From NCBI RefSeq assembly GCF_008704855.1, contig NZ_CP023691.1, positions 2,294,001 through 2,358,000 on the forward strand: a DNA stretch of 64,000 nucleotides. The letters are read 5' to 3'. Positions 9,031 through 18,408 of this stretch are shown one piece after another (position 1 is the first letter of the stretch; the number at the start of each line of letters is the position of its first letter). The notes beneath the pieces were generated by a model. It was not told the DNA's origin, did not search any database, and worked only from the letters and a program-made list of their open reading frames with translations. This DNA comes from Streptomyces platensis. Its GTDB lineage: Bacteria > Actinomycetota > Actinomycetes > Streptomycetales > Streptomycetaceae. The position numbers were made by a program, and so were the translations under genes.

Positions 9031-10188
9031 TCAGGCCGTGGCCCCGCCGTCGAGGGGCAGGACGGCGGTGAGTTCCCAGCCGCCCTCCGGGGCCGGGCCC
9101 GCGGTGAGCCGGCCGCCCATCGCCTCGGCCCGTTCGGTGAGTCCAGCCAGGCCGAAGCCTCCGCCGCGGGCCTGTTCGGAGAGGCGGGCGGGGGCGCCGC
9201 CGTCGTTGGCGACGCGCAGCTCCACCCCGCGGGGGACGGACCGCAGACCGATACGCACCGCCGTGGCGTCCGCGGCATGCTTGCGGATGTTGGTGAGTGA
9301 CTCGCGCACGATGCGGTGGACGGCCGCGGCCACCTCGGCCGGCAGCGCGTGCGCGGCGGCGGATTCCAGGGCGAGGACGACCGGCGGGCCGGTGCGGGCG
9401 AAGGTGTCGGTCATCGCCCGGACCTCGGCGAGCCCGGCGAGCGGATGGGCCCGCGTCCCGTCCTCACGCAGTACCCGCACCAGTCGCCGCATCGCGCCCA
9501 GCGCCTCGCTGCCGGCGGTCTCGATCCGTTCGAAGGTGGCGTCGGCCGGCGGGCCTTCGAGGCCGGTGCAGCGGGCGGCGCGGGCCTGGACGACGATGCC
9601 GGTGACGTGGTGGGCCACCAGGTCGTGCAGCTCCCGTGACAGTTCCAGACGCTCGGCGGCCCGGACCGCGGCGAGATCGCGCAGCCGCTGGGCGTCCTGC
9701 CGGCGCAGGGTCAGCGAGTAGGCGGCGACGACCACCGTGAGCACCGCCTGGACCACGGTGAACAGGCCCGGCCGGAGGTCGCGCAGCGGGGTGAGGACGC
9801 AGGCCAGGCCCAGCAGCGGGCCGAGGACGGCGGCGGTGCGGCCGGGCGCCCGGCGGACCACGGCGGCGAGCAGCAGGAGCAGGGCGAGGCCCTCGCCCAG
9901 GCCCCATACGTGCGGTGGGCGCGGTCCGGCGATCAGCAGCGCGGACCCGGTCAGCGAGACCACGGCCGCGGCGGCGGCCCGGGCGGTCAGCGGGATCCGG
10001 GCACTGGGCACCGTGCACAGGCAGACCGCGAGGGCGGTCGCGCCCATGACGGCGTGCGGCCGGGCGGGCTGGTGGGTCATCGCCACGGCCTCCAGCCCGG
10101 CGAGGAGCAGCAGAAGCACCGCCGGGCCGGCCGCGGCCGCGACGCGGTGCGGTGGCCGGCCCGTCGGCCGCCCGGGCAGGGGGTTCAT
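9031..10188 (-). CDS. Two-component sensor histidine kinase, NarL-partner type (HisKA_3)
   Basis: A 385-residue membrane kinase. Four to six hydrophobic segments occupy about residues 15-165. The phosphoacceptor histidine lies in the H-box ERLELSRELHDLVAHH, and the ATPase domain contains VRESLTNIRKHA and GGGFGLAGLTERAEAMGG. This architecture normally pairs with a LuxR/NarL response regulator, but none is adjacent: the downstream neighbour is GH101 and the upstream one a 58-residue membrane protein. It is therefore an orphan here. The ATG at 10188 is chosen so the first membrane helix is near the N-terminus; in-frame starts at 10248 and 10263 would overlap the small upstream gene. The start is uncertain, the family is not. 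Confidence 0.88.
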   Translation of the reverse strand: MNPLPGRPTGRPPHRVAAAAGPAVLLLLLAGLEAVAMTHQPARPHAVMGATALAVCLCTVPSARIPLTARAAAAAVVSLTGSALLIAGPRPPHVWGLGEGLALLLLLAAVVRRAPGRTAAVLGPLLGLACVLTPLRDLRPGLFTVVQAVLTVVVAAYSLTLRRQDAQRLRDLAAVRAAERLELSRELHDLVAHHVTGIVVQARAARCTGLEGPPADATFERIETAGSEALGAMRRLVRVLREDGTRAHPLAGLAEVRAMTDTFARTGPPVVLALESAAAHALPAEVAAAVHRIVRESLTNIRKHAADATAVRIGLRSVPRGVELRVANDGGAPARLSEQARGGGFGLAGLTERAEAMGGRLTAGPAPEGGWELTAVLPLDGGATA

Positions 10189-10219
10189 CCGCGGGGCCCG
10201 TCCGGTGTTGCCGTGCGGT

Positions 10220-10396
10220 TCACCCCCACGCCGCAGTCGTGGGGGCATCGTCCGGTGTCTCAAGGGGGTCGTGATGACCGCCGAGCAGGACGTAGGCGAG
10301 GGCCGCGGCGGAGGCGGCGAGGAGCAGGGCGGCGAAGACGGTGGTGCGGCGGTCGCGGTCGGGCGCCGGGGGCCGGCGGCGGGGCTCGGGGGTCAT
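10220..10396 (-). CDS. Small single-pass membrane protein, unknown function
   Basis: A 58-residue ORF with a basic proline/arginine-rich N-terminus (MTPEPRRRPPAPDRDRR), one hydrophobic helix (VFAALLLAASAAALAYVLLG) and a short polar tail. It sits immediately upstream of the sensor kinase on the same strand and may be co-transcribed with it, perhaps as an accessory. A GTG at 10405 is an alternative start. No family is recognised; the reading frame shows normal Streptomyces codon bias. Confidence 0.5.
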   Translation of the reverse strand: MTPEPRRRPPAPDRDRRTTVFAALLLAASAAALAYVLLGGHHDPLETPDDAPTTAAWG

Positions 10397-10567
10397 GCCG
10401 TTCACGCTAGGGAGCGGGCGCGGGGCCGCCCAGAGGCCGTCCGGTCATCCGTGGCGGCACAGGGCCCGGCCGGGAACCCGTATTTGGTCCCGGGGCTGAC
10501 GGACCAAGGGCCGTGGCGGGGCGGGACCAAGGACCGGGACCGAGGTCCGGGACTTCCGGCCCGGCGA

Positions 10568-10595
10568 AGGGCCCGGGGGCAGTTCCCCGGGCCCT
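10568..10595 (-). terminator. Hairpin terminator after trypsin gene
   Basis: An 11-bp perfect stem (AGGGCCCGGGG / CCCCGGGCCCT) with a six-base loop lies 19 bases beyond the trypsin stop codon on the minus strand. Confidence 0.75.
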
Positions 10596-10613
10596 CGGTG
10601 TGCGGGGAGCCGG

Positions 10614-12572
<1,959 letters not shown>

Positions 12573-12617
12573 CGGGTCGCCGGCCGCTGCGCGGGGCGCT
12601 CGGCTCCCGGGCCGTTC

Positions 12618-13313
12618 CTAGACCCACCCCTCCAGGCCGGCCATGAAGCCGTCGAAGTCGTCCCGGTGGATGGTGTGGCCCGTGCGGGGCACCGTACGGA
12701 CCTCGAAGCCCCGCTCGGTCAGCTCGGCCGCCGCCTGCGCGGAGAAGAGGAACCCCTCCCCCGCGAACTGCACCAGGGACGGGACGACCGGCTTCTCGGG
12801 CGTGTGGTCCTGGAGGTGGACGGCGGACAGCGCGAGGGCGGTCCCGGTGTCCCAGTCCGCGACGGTGGCCAGTTCGAGGTCGACATCGGCCTCGGACCAG
12901 CGCGGGTTGAAGGTCCGCACCATCTCCCGGCCGGCCCGCTTGAACGCGACGAACAGGGCCGGGTCGACGGGCTGTCCGACCCTGGCGAGCGACCAGGCCG
13001 GATCGCAGTACACCGCCCGCCGCGGCTGGAGCCGCTCCACCGCCCGGGACAGCGCCAGCCCGCCCAGGGAGTGGCCGATGGCGACCTCGGGTGCGGTGGG
13101 CAGGGTCTCCACGAGGTCCTCGGCGAACAGCTCGGTGTCGTACGGGCCGCGCGGGCTGCGGCCGTGGCCGCGCAGATCGACGGCGAGCACCCGGTAGCCG
13201 CGGTCGGCGAGCGCCGGACCGACGCGGTGCCAGGTGCGGTGATCGGACATCAGGCCGTGGACCAGCACCGCGACGCGTTCGCCGGTGCCCCATTCGTGGG
13301 TGTGCAGCTGCAT
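12618..13313 (-). CDS. Alpha/beta hydrolase
   Basis: A 231-residue alpha/beta-hydrolase fold protein. It has the oxyanion-hole segment VLVHGLMSDHRTWHRV, AVDLRGHGRS, the nucleophile elbow IGHSLGGLA (Ser at about residue 100) and a C-terminal GHTIHRDD that supplies the catalytic histidine. It is probably an esterase, lactonase or similar; the substrate cannot be inferred. A ribosome site, GAGGAGAGG, precedes the ATG. It stands alone, with a 45-bp gap to the convergent metallopeptidase gene. Confidence 0.88.
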   Translation of the reverse strand: MQLHTHEWGTGERVAVLVHGLMSDHRTWHRVGPALADRGYRVLAVDLRGHGRSPRGPYDTELFAEDLVETLPTAPEVAIGHSLGGLALSRAVERLQPRRAVYCDPAWSLARVGQPVDPALFVAFKRAGREMVRTFNPRWSEADVDLELATVADWDTGTALALSAVHLQDHTPEKPVVPSLVQFAGEGFLFSAQAAAELTERGFEVRTVPRTGHTIHRDDFDGFMAGLEGWV

Positions 13314-13398
13314 GCCCTGCCTCTCCTCGATTCCCGCGCGCTCCGGCTCCCGGGGGTCCGGTCCCGTTCGCCGGTCCGGTGGCGCACCGGCCCGACGT

Positions 13399-13530
13399 TA
13401 CACGGACGATCTGCTGCCGGCGCGGCTGCTGCGCCCCCGGCTGACCAGCGTCCGCGCCGAGATCACACGCCCGGAGCAGATCGCCGGCCTGGTCGCCGAC
13501 CTGCTCCGACGCCGTCCGGGGCGCTCACAG
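13399..13530 (+). pseudogene. Possible decayed C-terminus of a LacI-type regulator
   Basis: In the 211-bp gap between two minus-strand genes, one plus-strand frame reads YTDDLLPARLLRPRLTSVRA and then a stretch ending LVADLLRRRPG. This strongly resembles the last strand-helix of LacI/GalR regulators (DD-P-A-LL-P-LT-VR ... LL). There is no start codon, no DNA-binding domain and no upstream part, so if real it is a remnant. The resemblance is by eye only. Confidence 0.35.
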
Positions 13531-14259
13531 CCAGTCCGTCTCCGGGGTGGCCGCGGCCAGGATGGCGCGGGTGCCGGTGCGGAGCGGGACGCCGTGCGGG
13601 ACGCACACCGTGTCGACCGCGTCGAGGGCGGCGAGCCGCCGGAAGGAGGCGATGGCTTCCTCACGGGCGACGTTGATGGGGCCGAGGACCACGCGGGTGC
13701 CGTCGGGGCTGGTGCCCATGATGTCGCCGGGGAAGAGCAGCCGGCTCTCGGGGAGGTGCAGTGCGATCCCGCCGGGGGTGTGGCCGGGGACGTGCAGCAC
13801 CCGCACCGGCTCCGCCCAGCCGTCGAGGGTGTCTCCGTCGTGGAGTGCGACATCGACCTCGACGGGGCGCAGCGGCGGCATCCCGGCGGTCGCGAAATCG
13901 GCCATGATCCCTTCATGCAGCGACCGTTCCGCAGGGCTGAGCGCCGGCACGGGTTCGGGGACACTGCCGCGGATGTACGGGGCCTCCAGGGCGCCGGCCA
14001 GGACCCGGGCGCCGGTGGCGGCGACCAGGTCGGCGGCGGAGCCCATGTGGTCCACGTGATAGTGGGTGAGCACGATCTGCCGCAGCTGGTCCGGCCGGCC
14101 GCCGAGCCGGGCCAGCGCATCGAGGACGGCGGGGGCCGAGCCGGGGATGCCGGTGTCGACCACGGCGTATCCGTCGTCGGGGAGGGCGGCGAGGTACACA
14201 TGCCCTACGGGGAAGGCGAGTTGCCAGACGGTGGGGGTGATCTCGGTAAGTGTGTCCAT
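13525..14259 (-). CDS. Metallo-beta-lactamase-fold hydrolase
   Basis: A 244-residue MBL-fold enzyme with the di-metal motif THYHVDHMG (HxHxDH), a downstream HVPGHTPGG histidine and VVDTGIPGS. Related proteins hydrolyse thioesters, lactones or glutathione adducts (glyoxalase-II-like); no signal peptide is present. It is flanked by a 211-bp gap holding a possible LacI remnant and by a divergent lipoprotein gene. The substrate is unknown. Confidence 0.88.
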   Translation of the reverse strand: MDTLTEITPTVWQLAFPVGHVYLAALPDDGYAVVDTGIPGSAPAVLDALARLGGRPDQLRQIVLTHYHVDHMGSAADLVAATGARVLAGALEAPYIRGSVPEPVPALSPAERSLHEGIMADFATAGMPPLRPVEVDVALHDGDTLDGWAEPVRVLHVPGHTPGGIALHLPESRLLFPGDIMGTSPDGTRVVLGPINVAREEAIASFRRLAALDAVDTVCVPHGVPLRTGTRAILAAATPETDWL

Positions 14260-14416
14260 GGCCGGGACGCTAACCGGACCGCGCCGCTGACCACCGGCCG
14301 TTGCGCCGTGGGCGGATTGAGCGCAGAGCGGACGCCCCGGCCCAGCGCGGCCGAACGCGGCCGGAACCTGTCTTGCCTTCGGTGCGTCTCATCGCCGAAC
14401 ACCAAGGAGGCAAGTC

Positions 14417-14905
14417 ATGCGAGGATCCCACCTCTCCCGCACCCGTTCCCTCACCACCGTGCTCGCGCTGGCGGTGGCCGGCACCGCCGTACTGTCCGGC
14501 TGCGGCCAGAAGCAGCAGACCGTGGGCAGCGCGCCGCCGCCGAAGAAGCCGGACGCCTTCGAGCAGCGGGCGGACCAGATCGTGCGGCACTGGCCGAAGG
14601 TCTCCCCGGTCACCGGGCGGCAGCAGGCGCTGCTGCCGCTGGCCGGCGCGGACCGCCCCAAGGACACCGGGGCACGGGAGATCACCGTGACCGTCGGGCA
14701 CAGCGCCTGCGATGTGGACTTCGGCGCCCGCGGCCATGAGTCGAAGGACCTGGTGGTGATCACCGGCTGGGGCAAGCGGAAGAGCTCCAAGGGGATGTGC
14801 ACCGAGCAGCTGGCCACCGACAAGGTGAAGGTGCAGCTCAAGAGCGCGCTGGGCGACCGCAAGGTCGTGGACGCGGCCACCGGCAAGGAGCTCTTCAAGA
14901 GCTGA
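14417..14905 (+). CDS. Lipoprotein of unknown function
   Basis: A 162-residue precursor with a basic N-terminus, a hydrophobic stretch and the lipobox VLSGC (Cys at about residue 29), so it is expected to be diacylglycerylated by Lgt (encoded in this window) and anchored outside. The mature part is basic and soluble, with the segments ITVTVGHSACDVDFGARGHES and DLVVITGWGK. The two cysteines after the lipobox, in SACDV and GMCTE, could form a disulfide. A strong ribosome site, AAGGAGG, precedes the ATG. No family was recognised. Confidence 0.75.
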   Translation: MRGSHLSRTRSLTTVLALAVAGTAVLSGCGQKQQTVGSAPPPKKPDAFEQRADQIVRHWPKVSPVTGRQQALLPLAGADRPKDTGAREITVTVGHSACDVDFGARGHESKDLVVITGWGKRKSSKGMCTEQLATDKVKVQLKSALGDRKVVDAATGKELFKS

Positions 14906-14968
14906 CCGCCGGTCCGACGCGGCGGTGGACCGGCTCCGCGGCTCCGGCCCGGAGGGCACTCCACGCCC

Positions 14969-14974
14969 TAGGCT
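14969..14974 (+). promoter_or_regulatory. -10 box for leaderless PPOX gene
   Basis: TAGGCT ends seven bases before the ATG at 14982, matching the leaderless arrangement seen at several genes in this window. Confidence 0.55.
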
Positions 14975-14981
14975 CACCCGC

Positions 14982-15458
14982 ATGAGTCCTTCCACCGCCA
15001 CCAACACCCGTGTCGAACTGCCCGAGCTGCTGGAGTTCGTCCGCTCCCGCCATCGCGCGATCCTGCTCACCCGCCGCTCCGACGGCACCCCGCAGGGCTC
15101 GCCGCTGACGTGCGGGGTGGACGACTCCGGGCGGCTGGTGATGGCGACGTATCCGGAGCGCGCCAAGGTCCGCAACGCCCGCCGGGTCTCGTCGGTCAGC
15201 GTCATCGTGCTGTCCGACGAGTGGAACGGCCCGTGGGTGCAGATCGACGGCGAGGCCGAGGTCATCGACACCCCGGACGCCATCGAGCCGCTGGTCGAGT
15301 ACTACCGCAACATCGCCGGTGAGCACCCGGACTGGGACCAGTACCGGGAGGCCATGCGCAAGCAGGGCAAGTCACTGATCCGGGTGACACCGCTGCGCTG
15401 GGGCCCGGTCGCCACCGGCGGTTTCCCGGCCCGTCTCACGGAGGGCGGCGGCTCCTAG
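14982..15458 (+). CDS. PPOX-class F420-dependent oxidoreductase
   Basis: A 158-residue split-barrel flavin/deazaflavin-binding protein. SRHRAILLTRRSDGTPQGSP is the usual first strand pair of F420-dependent pyridoxamine-oxidase-like enzymes, followed by MATYPERAKVRNARR and the C-terminal LIRVTPLRWGP. Members reduce or oxidise small molecules with F420, and Streptomyces makes F420. A leaderless start is supported by TAGGCT upstream. The substrate is unknown. Confidence 0.85.
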   Translation: MSPSTATNTRVELPELLEFVRSRHRAILLTRRSDGTPQGSPLTCGVDDSGRLVMATYPERAKVRNARRVSSVSVIVLSDEWNGPWVQIDGEAEVIDTPDAIEPLVEYYRNIAGEHPDWDQYREAMRKQGKSLIRVTPLRWGPVATGGFPARLTEGGGS

Positions 15459-15498
15459 GGGGTGTCCGCAGCACCTCTTGAACCGGCCGGACCGGGCG

Positions 15499-16221
15499 TC
15501 AACGGGTGGTGCGGGTACCGCCGTTGACGTTCAGGACCTGGCCGGTGATGTGCCGGGCCGCCGGGGACGCCAGGAAGGCCACCGTCCCGGCGATGTCTTC
15601 CGGGGATCCGGCGCGGCGCACCGCCGCGGCGGCCACCAGCCGGTCGCGGCGCTCGTCGGTGAGCTTGTCGCGGAAGAAATCGGTGTCGGCGATATAGCCC
15701 GGCGCGACGACATTGGCGGTGATGTCGCGGGGGCCGAGGTTCCGGGACAGTTCGACGTTCCAGGAGGCGAGGCCGGCCTTGGCCGCCCCGTAGGCGCCGC
15801 CGCCCTGGTCGGCGGCGATCGACCCTAGCTGGACGACCGCGCCGCCGGCCGCCAGCCTGCCGTCCAGCGCCCTGGTGGTCAGGGCGGCGCTGACCAGGTT
15901 CGCGTCGAGGTTGGCGCGGAAGTCCCGGGCGTAGGAGGCCAGATCGGTGGCCTCCTCGGCATCGAGGTCGGTGTTGGCGCCGGCGTTGTTGACCAGCACG
16001 TCGATCCGTTCGGGGAGCCGAGCGAGCAGTTCGGTGAGCGACCGCGGGTCGGTGTGGTCGCACACCAGCGGCCGGACGGTCGCCCGGCCGGCCGCGGTCT
16101 CTTCCAGGGGCGCGAGGCGCCGGCCGGTGACGACGACCTCGTCGCCGTGCTCCGCGAAGTGGTGGGCGACGGCGCGTCCGATGCCGGTTCCGCCGCCGGT
16201 GACCAGGATGGTGCGTGACAT
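15499..16221 (-). CDS. Short-chain dehydrogenase/reductase
   Basis: A 240-residue NAD(P)-dependent SDR: TGGGTGIG cofactor loop at the N-terminus, NNAG, the catalytic YGAAK (Tyr and Lys of YxxxK), and the C-terminal GQVLNVNGG typical of FabG-like reductases. The Arg pair in TGRRLAP suggests NADPH. The gene is divergent from a MarR regulator, with a near-perfect palindrome at 16243-16268 between them, so it is probably the regulator's target. The substrate is unknown. Confidence 0.92.
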   Translation of the reverse strand: MSRTILVTGGGTGIGRAVAHHFAEHGDEVVVTGRRLAPLEETAAGRATVRPLVCDHTDPRSLTELLARLPERIDVLVNNAGANTDLDAEEATDLASYARDFRANLDANLVSAALTTRALDGRLAAGGAVVQLGSIAADQGGGAYGAAKAGLASWNVELSRNLGPRDITANVVAPGYIADTDFFRDKLTDERRDRLVAAAAVRRAGSPEDIAGTVAFLASPAARHITGQVLNVNGGTRTTR

Positions 16222-16242
16222 ATGCTGAGCTCCGTCCATCAC

Positions 16243-16268
16243 GTTCAGACCTAAATTTAGACCTGAAC
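16243..16268. promoter_or_regulatory. Probable MarR operator, 26-bp palindrome
   Basis: GTTCAGACCTAAA followed by TTTAGACCTGAAC is an imperfect inverted repeat (11 of 13 positions per arm) centred on TAAATTTA, which is very AT-rich for this DNA. It lies 21 bases from each start codon of the divergent SDR/MarR pair and would overlap both promoters, consistent with repression of both genes. Confidence 0.75.
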
Positions 16269-16289
16269 ATAACATCGACGGGAGGCCCC

Positions 16290-16871
16290 GTGGCAAGAGA
16301 ACCCGAGGCGCAGGACGGCCGCGACCGGGCGGGGGCACGCGCCTCGGCGTACCCCGTGGAGGAGATCGCGGCCGCCTGGGAGCGCGAGCGGCCCGGCACA
16401 CCGGTCTCCTCGATCGGGATCGTGACACCGATCTGGCAGCTGGCGAAGCTGCTGGGCGACGACCGGCGCCGGGTACTGACCCGCGCCGGGGTGGACCCGG
16501 CCACCCTCGATCTGCTCAGCGTGCTGCGCCGCGGCGGCGCGCCCTACACCCTGACGACCCGTGAGCTCGGCCGCCGCTCCATGGTCACCGCGGGGGCGGT
16601 CTCCCAGCGGGTGGCCCGTGCCGAGCGCGAGGGGCTGGTGACCCGCCGGCCCGGCGAGGGCCGACCGCGCACGGTCCTGGTCGAGCTGACCCCGGCCGGC
16701 CATGAACTCGTCGAGGCCACCGTCGACCAAGTGCTCTACCGCGAGGCGGAGTTGATCGACGGCCTGACCCCCGGCCAGCAGACACAGCTCGCCGGTCTGC
16801 TGCGGACCCTACTGCAGGACACCCAGCGCAAGCTCGGCGACGACCGGATCAGCCAGGTCGGTGACGTCTGA
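16290..16871 (+). CDS. MarR-family transcriptional regulator
   Basis: A 193-residue winged-helix repressor. The DNA-binding region is LTTRELGRRSMVTAGAVSQR, followed by ERE-GLV-RRPGEGRPRTVLVELTPAG, the MarR wing. The GTG at 16290 has GGGAGG five bases upstream; an earlier ATG at 16215 would run through the operator and is rejected. Autoregulation and control of the divergent SDR gene are inferred from the palindrome between them. The effector is unknown. Confidence 0.9.
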   Translation: MAREPEAQDGRDRAGARASAYPVEEIAAAWERERPGTPVSSIGIVTPIWQLAKLLGDDRRRVLTRAGVDPATLDLLSVLRRGGAPYTLTTRELGRRSMVTAGAVSQRVARAEREGLVTRRPGEGRPRTVLVELTPAGHELVEATVDQVLYREAELIDGLTPGQQTQLAGLLRTLLQDTQRKLGDDRISQVGDV

Positions 16872-16886
16872 GAAGCGCCCAGACTG

Positions 16887-17648
16887 TCAGCCGCGGGGCG
16901 GCTGGAGCGTGAGGGACGGAAAAAGCGCCTCGTCGGGGAGGCCGAGCTGTGCGCGGAAGGCCGCCCGGCCCGCCGCGGTGACGGTGAGGATGCGGGTGGC
17001 GACGGCCTTGACGACCCAGGCGCGTTCCAGGGCGTGCCGGTAGAGGGCGGCGCCGACCGCGCCGGAGAGATGCTGCCGGCGCACCGTCCAGTCGAGGCAG
17101 GTGCGGACATGGGCCCGGTGGGCGTCCCGCGGCGCGGTGTCGGGGAGACCGAGCGCGGTGAGCCAGTCGGCGCCGGCGGCGGTCAGCACCAGGCCGTAGT
17201 CCCGGGCCAGCAGGCCGCGTTCGGTCATCGCGTCGGCGATGGCGACGCCGAGGGCGCCGGCGATGTGGTCGTAGCAGGTCCGGGCGTGGTGCAGGGCGCG
17301 GCGGTGGTTGGCCTCGGCCAGCGAGCGGACCGGGACGCGGCGGTAGGGGGCGAGGCCGGCGAGGTTCTCCAGGGTCTCCGCGGTCTCCGGCCCGGCCAGC
17401 CGGACGTAGCGCCGCCGCCCCTGGCGTTCCTCGGCAAGGAGGCCGCCGGCGACCAGGAGGTTGAGGTGCTCGGTGGTGGTGGACGGCGCCACCGCGGCGT
17501 ACTCGGCCAGTTCGCCGGCGGTCCAGGCGCCGCCGTCGAGCAGGGCCATACAGATCGCGGCACGGGTGCGGTCCGCGAGCAGCGCCGCGAGGGCGGCCAG
17601 GTCGGGGGTTTCCGCGACGCTTTCCTGATCGGCGTCCCATCGGTTCAT
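16887..17648 (-). CDS. ArsR-like winged-helix transcriptional regulator
   Basis: A 253-residue regulator. An N-terminal ArsR-type wHTH (ADRTRAAICMALLDGGAWTA, then ELAEYAAVAPSTTTEHLNLL) is followed by a ~150-residue helical domain with two cysteines (RTCYDH, RTCLDW) and a second winged-helix-like end (LTAAGADWL...). This long ArsR-like type is common in actinomycetes. It is divergent, across 67 bp, from a flavin-reductase-like gene that it may control. Confidence 0.85.
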   Translation of the reverse strand: MNRWDADQESVAETPDLAALAALLADRTRAAICMALLDGGAWTAGELAEYAAVAPSTTTEHLNLLVAGGLLAEERQGRRRYVRLAGPETAETLENLAGLAPYRRVPVRSLAEANHRRALHHARTCYDHIAGALGVAIADAMTERGLLARDYGLVLTAAGADWLTALGLPDTAPRDAHRAHVRTCLDWTVRRQHLSGAVGAALYRHALERAWVVKAVATRILTVTAAGRAAFRAQLGLPDEALFPSLTLQPPRG

Positions 17649-17702
17649 CTACACAGAGTAACCTCTCATAACATTTCGGTGAGCACCGAATCGTCCGGCT
17701 TC

Positions 17703-17708
17703 TATCCT
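17703..17708 (+). promoter_or_regulatory. -10 box for leaderless flavin-reductase-like gene
   Basis: TATCCT ends seven bases before the ATG at 17716. Confidence 0.5.
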
Positions 17709-17715
17709 CGGCAGC

Positions 17716-18285
17716 ATGAAAGGCGCGCTGGAGAAAAGCAGTTCGGTCGCCCCGGCGCTGCTGTCCACGGAGAACGACGACGGAACCTTCGTCCTGATCG
17801 AGCTGCGCATCCGGTGGGAGCTCGGACCGGTCGTCAGCGTCTGGCTGCCGGCCCGCGGCCGGACCGCGCGCAATCTCGCGGTACGCCCGGACGTGGTCTT
17901 CAATCTGCCGCCGGACGGGACGGGGGCCGAGGAGGGGGCGAGCGCCATGCCGTCCACGGACGCGCCGTGGACGGAGCCGTCCGAGCTGGTGCGGCCGCCC
18001 CGGCTGGTGCACTGTCCGGTGCAGTTGGAGGCGCGCCGGGTCGGCGAGCGGACGGTCACCGACGGGGCGTGGACACAGATCGAGGCGCAGGTGCTGCGGG
18101 TGCATGCCGATCCGCGGTGGGTGCTGCCGCTGGGCGACCGGCGGATCGACCTGGGGGGCTGGCATCCGCCGGTGCATGACTTCCGGCCGCCGGCCACTCC
18201 CCCGCCGCAGGCCGTACCGGCCTCCGCACAGGAGATGGCACGGCAGTTGGGGCGGCGTTTCCCAGCCGCCCGAGGTGGCGCGTAG
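17716..18285 (+). CDS. Flavin-reductase-like / split-barrel protein, tentative
   Basis: A 189-residue soluble protein. SSSVAPALLSTENDDGTFVL followed by SVWLPARGRTARNLAVRPDVVFNLPP resembles the FMN-binding core of flavin-reductase-like split-barrel proteins, in which strands place a substrate next to FMN. Later segments (LVHCPVQLEARRVGE, QVLRVHADPRWVLP) fit that fold. The C-terminal ~35 residues are proline-rich. It is divergent from the ArsR-like gene. The fold assignment is by eye, and the function is unknown. Confidence 0.6.
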   Translation: MKGALEKSSSVAPALLSTENDDGTFVLIELRIRWELGPVVSVWLPARGRTARNLAVRPDVVFNLPPDGTGAEEGASAMPSTDAPWTEPSELVRPPRLVHCPVQLEARRVGERTVTDGAWTQIEAQVLRVHADPRWVLPLGDRRIDLGGWHPPVHDFRPPATPPPQAVPASAQEMARQLGRRFPAARGGA

Positions 18286-18322
18286 GGCGCCGGCACACCG
18301 GGCCCGGGGCCGCCAAAAATGC

Positions 18323-18365
18323 CGCGGCGCCTGCCCTCCGGTCGGGGGAGGAGGCAGGCGCCGCG
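18323..18365 (-). terminator. Intrinsic terminator after gltD
   Basis: A perfect 13-bp stem (CGCGGCGCCTGCC / GGCAGGCGCCGCG) with a 17-base loop is followed on the minus strand by ATTTTT (18315-18320). This is one of the few hairpins in the window with a true U-tract. It should stop gltBD transcription and may also stop the convergent plus-strand gene. Confidence 0.88.
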
Positions 18366-18408
18366 ATTGTTCCGCACGACGTTGTACGGGACATCGGGGG
18401 ACGGTCGG

